A DNA stretch of 64,000 nt from an uncultured Caldilineaceae bacterium. GTDB taxonomy: Bacteria; Chloroflexota; Anaerolineae; Caldilineales; Caldilineaceae. Positions within the stretch are counted from its first letter, which is position 1; the number at the start of each line of letters is the position of its first letter. Location: positions 4,894,001 through 4,958,000 of the forward strand of contig OY282381.1 of assembly GCA_958295915.1 (NCBI GenBank). Reading direction: 5' to 3'. The position numbers and the translations under genes are program-made. Of the stretch, positions 51,283 to 60,255 are shown one piece after another. Below the pieces are notes generated by a model that was not told the origin of the DNA, did not search any database, and worked only from the letters and a program-made list of their open reading frames with translations.

Positions 51283-51651
51283 CCAGCCGCCTGATATCCA
51301 AGGCGAGGAAGCAGAGTGAACGACGTGGAGTTGGGTACGCTGGAGCGTGTTGACGTGCGCAAGGCATGCCCGCGTCGGGGCTGAAGTTCAGTTGGCTCAT
51401 AACTAGATCGCGGGCGAGACGCCCGCGATCCCAGTCTGTTGTCCCTGCCTGCGCCCTCAACATGCTACCCTGCAAGACGCACGCCGCAGGGACGCAATGA
51501 ATTCCCTGGTTTTCCCTTGCCTCTCCGCGTCCTGGCGACATTGCGTTTTTCCCGTATCGTCGACTATGCCATACGCCACAACAGCCCATATAATCTGTTG
51601 AAGACAGCGTAAGTTTTCGCGCATCTCCCAATTTGAACTATACTATATGAT
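51283..51651. other. Gene-free stretch after the EF-G-like gene, with family A and D repeats
   Basis: No credible gene. It holds the best family A copy, an 11-bp-arm palindrome GATCGCGGGCG-AGA-CGCCCGCGATC (51406-51430). A partial family D copy (CCTTGCCTCTCCGCGTCCTG with GCGACATTGCG, about 51506-51549) is also present. ACTATACTATATG near 51638 may include a -10 box for the glycosyltransferase. Confidence 0.55.
51406..51430. repeat. Dispersed repeat family A, most complete palindrome
   Basis: GATCGCGGGCG (51406-51416), AGA, CGCCCGCGATC (51420-51430): a perfect 11-bp inverted repeat, then CCAG. Confidence 0.85.
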
Positions 51652-51813
51652 ATGGAGTGTCGGCGAGGAACGTCGGCGTTTTTGCGTAACGCAAATGCAA
51701 TCCAGGTGACGGCCAGGGACGCCGTTACCCATTCTCTTTACGGAAAAGTTTGCTCGCGATTTGAGCCTATATCAGACCTTGCGACAGGATCATCCCTAAG
51801 CGGAGCCCTAACT

Positions 51814-53487
51814 GTGTCTCAATCCCTGCTCTTGATATGCCTGCAACTCCTCTACACAGTCGGCGTGCTTGGACTGGCCATCTACGGATTACAAGCTTTA
51901 TGCTTAACATGGTTAAGAATCCATGCGGAAGGATCGTTGCAAACGACAGCGCTTCGAGCGCGCCGCTCATCCCAGACCCAGGATGAGGGCGGAGCGCCTC
52001 GCAGGTTGTGCGCCTCGCGCGATGTCCGAATGCCGGCTGTGACCGTTCAACTTCCTGTTTACAACGAACTGCACGTTATCAGCCGTTTGATCGATGCCTG
52101 TGCACAGCTGGACTATCCATCTGATCGCTTGCAGATTCAGATCCTGGACGATTCTACAGATGGCGCCACCGCCGTCGCTGAGAGCCGGGCAGAATTCTGG
52201 CGCAGGCAAGGTGTCGATGTGCAGGTTTCGCACCGCCACGAGCGGCAGGGCTACAAAGCCGGCGCCTTGCAGGCCGGCATCTCCGGCGCTGTCGGCGAGT
52301 TCATCGCCATTTTCGACGCAGATTTCGTGCCCCTTCCCGATTTCCTGCGCCGTACGCTACCATTTTTTCTGCAAGAAACAGGCAGTGATGTCGGATTCGT
52401 ACAGACCCGCTGGGCGCATCTGAATGCAGGATATTCCGCTTTGACGAAGGCCCAGGCTCTGGCCTTGGATGGCCATTTCGTTGTGGAGCAGTCCGGTCGC
52501 GCTTCTGCCGGCTTAGCGTTCGGCTTCAACGGCTCTGCCGGGGTGTGGCGGCGGGCCTGCATCGAAGACAACGCAGTCGGAGGCTGGCAAGCCGATACCC
52601 TCTGTGAAGACCTGGACCTGAGCTACCGCGCCCAGTTGGCCGGCTGGCGCGGCGTCTATCTGGACGACGTGGAAGCGCCGGCCGAGCTTCCACCGCAACT
52701 GCTGGCTTTCAAGCGACAACAGTTCCGCTGGGCGAAAGGCAGCATTGCAACTCTGTGCAAACTGGGCGCCCGCATCTGCCAGGGGAGATGGTCGCTCCCG
52801 AAGCGGACCGCTGCCCTCGTGCATTTGGGCGGCTATCTGATCCACCCTCTGCTGCTATTGCTTCTGCTCGTCACGCCACTTTTGATGCTATTCGGAAGCC
52901 AGCCATACTGGCCTCTGGCCTATCTCAGCCTGGTTTCGGTCGGCCCTCCTACCCTGTATGCGCTGGCCCAGCGACGTCTGCATCCCGATGACTGGCTGAG
53001 GCGCTGGGCCTATCTGCCCGTACTGACGCTTTTGGGTATGGGTCTGTCGTTGAACAATTCGGTTGCCGCGCTGGAAGCTCTGATCGGCCGAGCTGGAACA
53101 TTCCTGCGTACCCCGAAATTTCGTGTAGAACTACAAACTGATACTTGGCATCAGAGCAGCTATGCCCTTGGCCTGGAACCGCTCGTTGCCGGCGAACTCC
53201 TCCTCGCTGTCTATGCCGGCATCGGCTGCTTCATCGCCATCGCCCAAGATCAATTATGGAATCTACCCTTCCTGTCCCTCTATGCCGGCGGGTATAGCCT
53301 GGTGGCGGGTCTCGGCCTTTACGAGGTCTGGGTTGCCCGCTCAAGCCACACTGGACATAGGCAAATGAGATCTGAGCGCGCCACAGCGTCGCGCCCTACA
53401 GTGGCGCGCAATACAACCTTCGCGCATCGCGCGAAGCCCGAACTCCCGTCGCGTCTTCTCAAGACGAAGAATTTTGTCAAATTTTGA
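51814..53487 (+). CDS. Membrane glycosyltransferase family 2 (cellulose-synthase/glucan-synthase-like)
   Basis: A processive-type GT2 of about 557 residues. After an N-terminal membrane helix (LLLICLQLLYTVGVLGLAIY) the catalytic domain has TVQLPVYNEL, ILDDSTDGA, FDADFVP (DxD), CEDLDLSYR (the TED position) and RQQFRWAKG (QxxRW). Three or more membrane helices follow. All catalytic residues are intact. GTG at 51814 with GCGGAG upstream begins at the membrane helix; an ATG at 51652 adds 54 residues without features. The last 30 or so codons (ERATASRPTVARNTTFAHRA) come from a family C repeat. The polymer made is unknown. Confidence 0.87.
   Translation: MSQSLLLICLQLLYTVGVLGLAIYGLQALCLTWLRIHAEGSLQTTALRARRSSQTQDEGGAPRRLCASRDVRMPAVTVQLPVYNELHVISRLIDACAQLDYPSDRLQIQILDDSTDGATAVAESRAEFWRRQGVDVQVSHRHERQGYKAGALQAGISGAVGEFIAIFDADFVPLPDFLRRTLPFFLQETGSDVGFVQTRWAHLNAGYSALTKAQALALDGHFVVEQSGRASAGLAFGFNGSAGVWRRACIEDNAVGGWQADTLCEDLDLSYRAQLAGWRGVYLDDVEAPAELPPQLLAFKRQQFRWAKGSIATLCKLGARICQGRWSLPKRTAALVHLGGYLIHPLLLLLLLVTPLLMLFGSQPYWPLAYLSLVSVGPPTLYALAQRRLHPDDWLRRWAYLPVLTLLGMGLSLNNSVAALEALIGRAGTFLRTPKFRVELQTDTWHQSSYALGLEPLVAGELLLAVYAGIGCFIAIAQDQLWNLPFLSLYAGGYSLVAGLGLYEVWVARSSHTGHRQMRSERATASRPTVARNTTFAHRAKPELPSRLLKTKNFVKF
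53375..53445. repeat. Dispersed repeat family C, in frame in the glycosyltransferase 3' end
   Basis: GCGTCGCGCCCTACAGTGGC followed by GCGCAATACAAC, and CGCGAAGCCCGAA. The same block recurs at 53812 and, with changes, at 63348. Confidence 0.75.
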
Positions 53488-53530
53488 GGGCGCTTGTAGA
53501 ATTGCAATGTCTTAGAGCGAATCTGTCCCT

Positions 53531-53555
53531 GAGATCGTGGGCGTCTCGCCCGCAT
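53531..53555. repeat. Dispersed repeat family A
   Basis: GAGATCGTGGGCGTCTCGCC and on, between the glycosyltransferase and the following small gene. Confidence 0.75.
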
Positions 53556-53591
53556 TTCTGGCATCTGCATAGTGAACTGAAGAGGGTTGTT

Positions 53592-53807
53592 GTGGCAAAA
53601 CGAAGTTATGATGACATCACTTGGCTCGAAGATCCGAAGGACATAATTATCCTCGCCAATCGGAGCGACAAGAACTACATTCTGGAACTTCCTACCGGTA
53701 TGTATCGGCTGGATGCTGGGCGTCGGATGCGCACATTGCGCTCGATTCTGAACATCGGGCAGATTCGAGAGTTGATTTCCGACGGCCAGCTGGCGCTCGA
53801 GGAATAA
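53592..53807 (+). CDS. Small conserved-looking protein of unknown function (71 aa)
   Basis: GTG at 53592 gives MAKRSYDDITWLEDPKDIII followed by LANRSDKNYILELPTGMYRL, ending DGQLALEE. It is hydrophilic with predicted beta-strands and no signal or membrane segment. I do not recognise a family. The frame is open upstream to 53484, but that part is encoded by a family A repeat, so the short form is preferred. It is flanked by repeats on both sides and lies 100 bases before polA. The regular, non-repeat amino-acid composition argues for a real gene. Confidence 0.6.
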   Translation: MAKRSYDDITWLEDPKDIIILANRSDKNYILELPTGMYRLDAGRRMRTLRSILNIGQIRELISDGQLALEE

Positions 53808-53811
53808 ATTC

Positions 53812-53885
53812 GGGCTTCGCACGATGCAGCGTCGCGCCCTACAGTGGCGCGCAATACAACTTTCTGCGCTGCGTTCAGCCCTCAG
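53812..53885. repeat. Dispersed repeat family C
   Basis: TTCGGGCTTCGCACGATGCA followed by GCGTCGCGCCCTACAGTGGC and GCGCAATACAAC. It lies just before the polA start. Confidence 0.8.
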
Positions 53886-53909
53886 CTGTTGCCTCAAGGG
53901 TAAGCGACT

Positions 53910-56750
53910 GTGTCAACTTTTCTGCTTATCGACGGTCATTCACAGGCATATCGGGCCTATTTTGGCGTGAAGACGCCGCTGGCCACCGCTCGCGGGGAGA
54001 TGACGACGGCAGTTTTCGGCTTTGTGCGCAAGCTGTTCAGCGTCCTGCGAGAATTCCAGCCCGACGGAGTAGCCGTTGCCTTTGACAAAGGCGCCACCTG
54101 GCGACATGAAGAGTTCGCGCAGTATAAAGCCACCAGGGATGTCATGCCCGATGATATGCGACCACAGATGGCGCGCATCGAACAGATCCTGGAAGCGCTC
54201 CATATACCAATCCTCGCCATCGAAAACTATGAGGCGGATGACGTGCTGGGCGCGCTTGCCAAGCAGGCCGCTGACGAAGGGCATGATGTCTTGATTTTGA
54301 CCGGGGATCGGGACATGTTCCAGTTGGTCACCGATCGCATCCGCGTCCTGTACACATCCGGTGGCCCTTCGCCAGTGACGACATCCTATGGCCTTGCCGA
54401 GATCGCCGCGCGCTACGAAGGCCTGAATCCAGAGCAGTTTCTGGACATGAAAGCACTGGTTGGCGACACCTCCGACAACATCCCGGGCGCGCCAGGCGTC
54501 GGCGAAAAGACCGCCATCCGCTTTCTGAAACAGTACGGTTCTCTTGACGGGCTGTACGCGTGCATCGATGAAGTGCGGGGGCCAAAGACCCAACAGAATG
54601 TGCGCGATGCAGAAGCCAATGTGCGTCGCAACAAGAGGCTGATGACGATCGTGCGCGATCTGGATGTCACATTCGATGCCGAAGGGTTTCGCCTGCAAGA
54701 GCACGACACCGGAGCCGTGCGCCGACTGTTTGAAGAGTTGGAGTTTCGCAGTTTCCTCCGTGAGTTGAATCTGATCAGGGAAGCGAGATCATCAAACGAC
54801 AAAGATGGGCAGAGTGCGGGCCAGACGCCCGCCATCCCAGAGGACAGTCAGTTGACGCTCTTTGCCGCAGGCACTGCAGCGACGTTTCAGCCGAATTTGA
54901 GCGCCATTGAGGAGCATCCGTATCTGTGCATCCAGACCGAAGCCGACCTGACCCGACTGCTGGAGGTTCTGAACAAGGCAGAGATTCTTGCCTTCGATGT
55001 AGAGACAACTGCTACGGACCCGATGAACGCCGCGCTGGTCGGTCTGGGAATCGCCTGGGCGAAAGGCGAAGGCTGCTACATCCCCCTCTCCCACAGCAGC
55101 GGCGAGCAACAACTACCCTGGACACAGGTACAAGCGGCCTTGCAGCCCTTTTTTGCCCGCACGGACCTGCCAAAAGTGACGCACAACGGAAAGTATGATC
55201 TGGTCGTTTGCCGCCGGCACGGGCTTGAGGTCGCCGCCCCAATTCACGATACAATGATCATAGCCTGGCTGCTGGATCCCGCCAGTCGCGCCCTCGGACT
55301 GAAAAGCCAGGCAGAGGTCGAGTTAGGCTGGACAATGACCGAAATCTCGGCGCTCATCGGCGCCGGGCGCAATCAGATCTCGATCGATCAGGTGGGCATC
55401 GAGTCGGTGACGGCCTATTGCGGAGCCGATGTGGATGCCACCATTCACTTGTGGGATGCTCTCCTGCCCCGGCTGCAGGAGTCCGGTATGTGGGCGCTCT
55501 ACGAGAAGATCGAACTGCCTCTATTGCCCGTGCTGGCCGATATGGAGATGGCAGGTATTCTGTTGAATCCTGACTTTCTGGCGGAACTTTCCCAGAAGTT
55601 GGCGGCGCGCTTGCAGGAGATCGACATACACCTGAAGGATATCGTCGGCCACGAGTTCAATCTGCGTAGTACACAGCAGCTAAGCGCAGTCATGTTCCAG
55701 GAGATGGGGTTCCCGACCACTGGCTTGAGGAAGACACGATCAGGCTTCGTCAGCACCGCTGTCGGCGAGTTGGAAAAGCTGCGAACGGCCTCTGCAGAGC
55801 TGTCTCCCAAGCAGAATCAGTTTCTGGACTTGCTGTTTGAGCAGCGCCAGTTGGAGAAATTGCGAGGAACGTACGTGGACACCCTCGGCGAGCTGGTGAA
55901 CAGCGAGACAGGCCGGGTACATACCAATTATAATCAGACAGGCTCTGCCACCGGCCGCCTCAGCAGCAGCAACCCGAATCTGCAAAACATTCCGATCCGC
56001 ACAGAGCAGGGCAGGGAGATCCGCAAAGCGTTTGAAGCATCAGCAGGCAATGTCTTGCTGGCTGCAGACTACAGCCAGGTAGAGCTGCGCATTCTGACGC
56101 ATATCGCGCAGGAGGAGCCCCTTCTGGATGCCTTCCGCCAAGGGCAGGACATTCATGCGGTGACTGCATCTCGTCTGTTCGAGGTGGAGCTTCACCAAGT
56201 GTCTTATACGCAGCGCGACTTGGGTAAGACGATCAATTTCGCCACAATTTACGGCATCAGTGCCTTTGGCCTCAGTAGCCGTACAGAAATGGGCCCGGTA
56301 GAAGCCCAGGCATTTCTGGATCAGTACTTTGCCACCTATCCGAAGGTGCGGCAGTACATCGATGAAACGATTCAAAAGGCTCGCGCAGACGGGTATGTAG
56401 AGACGCTCCTGGGGCGTAAACGTTTTTTCCCGGAACTGAAGCAACGTCTGCCCTTCAATCAGCGCCAGGCCCTGGAACGACAGGCGATCAACGCGCCGAT
56501 TCAGGGTACCGCCGCGGATATCACCAAAATTGCCATGTGCCGCCTCCACCACCAGTTGCAGCGCGCGGGCCTGCGAACGAAAATGCTCTTGCAGGTCCAC
56601 GACGAACTGGTGCTCGAAGTTCCGCGTGCGGAGCGGGACACTGTCGCGCGGCTTGTGCGCGAGGTGATGGAATCAGCGTACAAGATGGACATTCCTTTGC
56701 AGGTCGATATCGAGGCTGGAGCAAATTGGCATGAAATGGAAGAAGTGTAA
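53910..56750 (+). CDS. polA: DNA polymerase I
   Basis: Replication and repair polymerase of 946 residues from a GTG start. The 5' nuclease domain (1-290) has LLIDGHSQAYRAYF, DKGATWRHE and LVGDTSDNIPGAPGVGEKTA. The 3'-5' exonuclease (about 350-550) keeps FDVETTATDP and YCGADVD. The polymerase has motif A LLAADYSQVELRI, motif B RDLGKTINFATIYG (Phe at the ddNTP-discriminating site) and motif C QVHDELVLEV. In the linker between the nuclease and Klenow-like parts (about residues 300-312) a family A repeat is read in frame (SAGQTPAIPE). Length is otherwise standard. Confidence 0.97.
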   Translation: MSTFLLIDGHSQAYRAYFGVKTPLATARGEMTTAVFGFVRKLFSVLREFQPDGVAVAFDKGATWRHEEFAQYKATRDVMPDDMRPQMARIEQILEALHIPILAIENYEADDVLGALAKQAADEGHDVLILTGDRDMFQLVTDRIRVLYTSGGPSPVTTSYGLAEIAARYEGLNPEQFLDMKALVGDTSDNIPGAPGVGEKTAIRFLKQYGSLDGLYACIDEVRGPKTQQNVRDAEANVRRNKRLMTIVRDLDVTFDAEGFRLQEHDTGAVRRLFEELEFRSFLRELNLIREARSSNDKDGQSAGQTPAIPEDSQLTLFAAGTAATFQPNLSAIEEHPYLCIQTEADLTRLLEVLNKAEILAFDVETTATDPMNAALVGLGIAWAKGEGCYIPLSHSSGEQQLPWTQVQAALQPFFARTDLPKVTHNGKYDLVVCRRHGLEVAAPIHDTMIIAWLLDPASRALGLKSQAEVELGWTMTEISALIGAGRNQISIDQVGIESVTAYCGADVDATIHLWDALLPRLQESGMWALYEKIELPLLPVLADMEMAGILLNPDFLAELSQKLAARLQEIDIHLKDIVGHEFNLRSTQQLSAVMFQEMGFPTTGLRKTRSGFVSTAVGELEKLRTASAELSPKQNQFLDLLFEQRQLEKLRGTYVDTLGELVNSETGRVHTNYNQTGSATGRLSSSNPNLQNIPIRTEQGREIRKAFEASAGNVLLAADYSQVELRILTHIAQEEPLLDAFRQGQDIHAVTASRLFEVELHQVSYTQRDLGKTINFATIYGISAFGLSSRTEMGPVEAQAFLDQYFATYPKVRQYIDETIQKARADGYVETLLGRKRFFPELKQRLPFNQRQALERQAINAPIQGTAADITKIAMCRLHHQLQRAGLRTKMLLQVHDELVLEVPRAERDTVARLVREVMESAYKMDIPLQVDIEAGANWHEMEEV
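54816..54840. repeat. Dispersed repeat family A, in frame inside polA
   Basis: GCGGGCC-AGA-CGCCCGC followed by CATCCCAG. Read as SAGQTPAIPE in the linker after the 5' nuclease domain. Confidence 0.8.
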
Positions 56751-56752
56751 CC

Positions 56753-56782
56753 TAGGGTCAACCCTTGTGGTTGCCCAGGCCA
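56753..56782. repeat. Dispersed repeat family B between polA and argS
   Basis: TAGGGTCAACCCTTGTGGTT followed by GCCCAGGCC, filling almost the whole polA-argS gap. Confidence 0.7.
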
Positions 56783-56798
56783 GCCATTGAGTTTCACC

Positions 56799-58535
56799 AT
56801 GATTCGAGATCAGATACAGCAGACTGTTGCCAATGCTGTGGCCGCGGCCCAGGCATCTGGTATGCTCCCCGCCATAGATATCCCTCCGGTGGAGATTCAG
56901 CGACCCAATCAACCCGAACACGGCGACTATAGCTCCAACATCGCCCTGCTTGCCGCCTCCGCAGTGAAAAAGACAACAGGCCAAAAGGGCAACCCCCGTC
57001 AGATCGCCCAGTCGATCGTCGATCAGATTCCTACAGCGGGAACGCAGGCGTCTCGCCTGCCATCAGATGATCTGATCGGTAGCGTCGAGTTGGCTGGGCC
57101 AGGATTTATCAACATTCGTCTCAACGCGCGCTGGTTACAAAGCCAAGTGCTGACGATTATCGCTGAAGGCGAACGCTTCGGGACTATCGAAAAAGGGGAA
57201 GGACGCCCTTGGCAGGTGGAATATGTCAGCGCCAATCCAACAGGGCCGCTCCATTATGGGGGTGGGCGCAATGCCGTATTAGGGGACACACTTGCCAATC
57301 TGTTGGAAGCCGCCGGGTATGAAGTGCAGCGGGAATTTTACGTCAATGACAGCGGCACACAGTTCCAACTGTTCATCGAGAGCCTGTACGTCTTCTATCT
57401 ACAGATTTTCGAGCGCGATGTGGAGCTTCCGCAGGAAGGGTATCAGGGCGCATATCTGCGTGACTACGCCCAATTGGCGCGCGAGCGGGAGGGCGACCGG
57501 CTTCTTCACATGGAGCCGAGCGCGGCGAAAGCCGCCTTGAAAGAAATTGGACGCGAGATCGTTTTGCAGGATATCAAAGATGAGTTGGCCGGGCTGGGTG
57601 TGACGTTCGATCTCTGGTTCAGTGAGCAGAGCCTGTATGACGAAGGGCTTGTGGATCAGCTGTTGATGAAACTTACACATGAGGGTGAAGTCATCGAACG
57701 AGATGGCGCCCGTTGGTTCCTGGCCAGCAAATATCCGGGCAATGAAAAAGATGAGGTGGTCGTGCGTTCGAACGGCTCACCCACCTACTTCGCCAGCGAC
57801 ATCGCCTACCACTATGATAAATTTGTGCGGCGCGGCTTCGACAGAGTCATAAATGTTTGGTCTGTGGACCACCAAGGCCACATCCCCCGTATGGGGGCGG
57901 TGATGCGAGCATTGGATCTGGAGCCGGAGCGCTTGGTGATTCTGCTCTACAATCTGGTCAAACTGATCCGCGACGGCCAGGAAGTGAAGATGAGCAAGCG
58001 ATCCGGCGACTTGCTCACTGTACGGGAGGTGGTGGAGGAGGTGGGGCCGGACGCGGTGCGTTTTATGCTACTCACCACCAGCCCGGAGCGCAGCATCGAA
58101 TTTGACCTGAGCCTGGCTGTTCAGCGCAAGAATGAGAACCGCGTATTCTACGTCCAGTACGGCCACGCCCGCATCTGTTCGCTCATCCAGAAAGCCGCAA
58201 AAAGCGGATTTGACGATCCGGAGGTCGTGCCGGACGATGCCGCACACAGCGTGACGCTTCTCACCCATCCCGCAGAGTTAACGCTCATCCGCCGGATGCT
58301 GGAGATGGAGGAGCAGGTCGAACTGGCTGTAGAGCGGCTTTCGCCCCACAATCTGACCTATTACGCCGAGGACTTGACCAAAGCGTTCAGTGCCTTCTAT
58401 GAAAACTGTCAGGTCCTACATTCAGACGTGCCACCCGAACTGGCGCGTGCCAGGCTGCTGCTCAGCTTGGCGGCACGCACGGCCCTGTCGCGGGTTTTGC
58501 AGCTGATGGGAATGACTGCACCGAAAGCGATGTGA
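56799..58535 (+). CDS. argS: Arginyl-tRNA synthetase
   Basis: A class I synthetase of 578 residues. The N-terminal tRNA-binding domain is followed by the HIGH-type motif NPTGPLHYGGGRNAVLGDTL (HYGG form), YVNDSGTQFQLF, the INVWSVDHQGHIPRM region, KMSK as EVKMSKRSGDLLTV, and the C-terminal anticodon-binding helices ending RVLQLMGMTAP. The ATG at 56799 is used; an in-frame TTG lies at 56787. A family A repeat is inserted in frame in the N-terminal domain (residues about 78-90, TAGTQASRLPSD), directly before IGSVELAGPGFINIRL. The catalytic core is intact. Confidence 0.96.
   Translation: MIRDQIQQTVANAVAAAQASGMLPAIDIPPVEIQRPNQPEHGDYSSNIALLAASAVKKTTGQKGNPRQIAQSIVDQIPTAGTQASRLPSDDLIGSVELAGPGFINIRLNARWLQSQVLTIIAEGERFGTIEKGEGRPWQVEYVSANPTGPLHYGGGRNAVLGDTLANLLEAAGYEVQREFYVNDSGTQFQLFIESLYVFYLQIFERDVELPQEGYQGAYLRDYAQLAREREGDRLLHMEPSAAKAALKEIGREIVLQDIKDELAGLGVTFDLWFSEQSLYDEGLVDQLLMKLTHEGEVIERDGARWFLASKYPGNEKDEVVVRSNGSPTYFASDIAYHYDKFVRRGFDRVINVWSVDHQGHIPRMGAVMRALDLEPERLVILLYNLVKLIRDGQEVKMSKRSGDLLTVREVVEEVGPDAVRFMLLTTSPERSIEFDLSLAVQRKNENRVFYVQYGHARICSLIQKAAKSGFDDPEVVPDDAAHSVTLLTHPAELTLIRRMLEMEEQVELAVERLSPHNLTYYAEDLTKAFSAFYENCQVLHSDVPPELARARLLLSLAARTALSRVLQLMGMTAPKAM
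57036..57064. repeat. Dispersed repeat family A, in frame inside argS
   Basis: GCGGGAACGCAGGCGTCTCG and on to 57064, palindrome GCAGGCG-TCT-CGCCTGC, closest to the copy in ppk1. Read as AGTQASRLPS. Confidence 0.8.
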
Positions 58536-58638
58536 CATACGTTTTTCGTCGCTGGTTTTCGGTTTTTAGCAACTGCGCTGTGAGGCATGAGCGCGATATA
58601 CTCGAAACCTAAAACGCAAAATCAGAAACTATCATCCT

Positions 58639-60240
58639 ATGAATCCTGATGCCACCTTTCATGTTCTGGTAAGTGATAAGCTGTCGCAAAGAGGTTTGCA
58701 GCCACTTCTGGACGCCGAAAGGATATCTGTGGATATCCGCACAGATCTATCCTCGGCGGCCTTGCAGGCTACAATTCCCAACTACCATGCGCTGCTCGTG
58801 CGCAGCAGCACACAAGTGACGGCGAAACTGATCGAGGCCGGCAAGCGTCTGTATGCGGTCGGCCGAGCCGGCAGTGGTGTGGACAACATCGACGTGGAGG
58901 CAGCCACAAGAGCCGGCGTGACCGTCGTCAACACGCCGACCGGAAATACCGTGGCCGCGGCAGAACATACAATCGCTATGTTGATGGCCCTGGCCCGCAA
59001 CGTACCCCAAGCCGATCGGCACATACGGGCAGGGGAATGGAAGCGGGGCGCTTTCATCGGCACAGAAGTGCGGGACAAAGCGCTGGGCATAGTCGGGCTG
59101 GGACGGATAGCGCAGGAGGTGCTTCAGGTCGCCCACAGCCTGGGGATGCAGGTGTTTGCCTATGATCCGTTTGTCAGCGCAGAATACGCAGCCCAGCAGG
59201 GTGTGACACTCCTTTCTTTAGACGAAATGCTGCCGCAGGTGGACTTTCTAACTGTGCATGTGCCCCTCACCGACGTCACCCGGCACATTATCGACGCCCG
59301 CAGGCTGCAGCAACTGAAACGCGGGGCGCGCGTCTTGAATGTGGCCCGGGGCGGTCTCATAGACGAGAAGGCGTTGGTATCCGCTATCGAGAACGGCCAT
59401 ATAGCCGGCGCGGCCTTAGATGTATTCGAGAGCGAGCCCCTGCCGGCGGACAGCCTTTTGCGCGACAATGAGAAGATCATCTTGACGCCTCACCTGGGCG
59501 CAAGCACAGTCGAGGCCCAGGAACGGGTAGCTGAGGATGTGTCGGTGCAGGTGCTGGATGTGTTGCATGGACGGCCCGCCCGCTATGCGGTGAATGCGCC
59601 GATTTTGCCGCCTACTGCCTTGAGAACTATAATCCCGTATATCGATCTGGCGGAACGGATGGGCCGCTTTTTGCGTCAGATCGATGGACAGGGTATTGAA
59701 CGTCTGGAGATCACTGGACACGGGCCCGTGACGGCATTCGACATGGCCTATGTCGTGGCATCTGCCATCCGCGGGGTGTTGGCCGATATCGTGGAAGAAC
59801 GGGTCAATCTGATCAACGCCGAACTGATGGCTAAGCAACGAGGCATTGAAATTGTGCAGCGCAAACTGCCGGATCACGAACGCTATGAGAGTATGATCAC
59901 CCTGCGGTTAACCAGCGCAGGGCGCACAAATTCCGTGCTGGGCACAATTCTTCTGGATGAACCGACTTTTGTAGCGATCAACGATCTGTGGGTGGAGTTT
60001 CCGGCAACAGGCAATCTGCTGTTGACCTCCCATACGGACCGCCCGGGCATGATCGGCAACGTCGGCACTCTCCTGGGCCGTTCAGATGTGAATATCAGCT
60101 TCATGCATGTGGGGCGCAGGGCGCCTCGTGGTGAGGCAATCATGGTATTGAGCACAGATGAGCCGACGCCGGCATCGGTCTTGAAGGAGCTTGCCGAGCT
60201 TCAAGATGTCCGCTGGTTAAAGGCCGTTGAACTGCAGTGA
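58639..60240 (+). CDS. serA: D-3-phosphoglycerate dehydrogenase
   Basis: First enzyme of serine biosynthesis. The 533-residue protein is the long form: substrate domain (LLVRSSTQVTAKLIEAG), the NAD-binding GIVGLGRIAQEVLQVAHSLG, substrate-binding ARGGLIDEKAL, catalytic Glu/His in ESEPLPAD and LTPHLGASTVEAQ. An ASB domain (about 330-450) and a C-terminal ACT domain (LLLTSHTDRPGMIGNVGTLL) follow, the serine-sensing part. The ATG is at 58639. No riboswitch is visible upstream; a TATACT lies near 58597 without a clear -35. Confidence 0.96.
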   Translation: MNPDATFHVLVSDKLSQRGLQPLLDAERISVDIRTDLSSAALQATIPNYHALLVRSSTQVTAKLIEAGKRLYAVGRAGSGVDNIDVEAATRAGVTVVNTPTGNTVAAAEHTIAMLMALARNVPQADRHIRAGEWKRGAFIGTEVRDKALGIVGLGRIAQEVLQVAHSLGMQVFAYDPFVSAEYAAQQGVTLLSLDEMLPQVDFLTVHVPLTDVTRHIIDARRLQQLKRGARVLNVARGGLIDEKALVSAIENGHIAGAALDVFESEPLPADSLLRDNEKIILTPHLGASTVEAQERVAEDVSVQVLDVLHGRPARYAVNAPILPPTALRTIIPYIDLAERMGRFLRQIDGQGIERLEITGHGPVTAFDMAYVVASAIRGVLADIVEERVNLINAELMAKQRGIEIVQRKLPDHERYESMITLRLTSAGRTNSVLGTILLDEPTFVAINDLWVEFPATGNLLLTSHTDRPGMIGNVGTLLGRSDVNISFMHVGRRAPRGEAIMVLSTDEPTPASVLKELAELQDVRWLKAVELQ

Positions 60241-60255
60241 TCACGAACCACTGAA

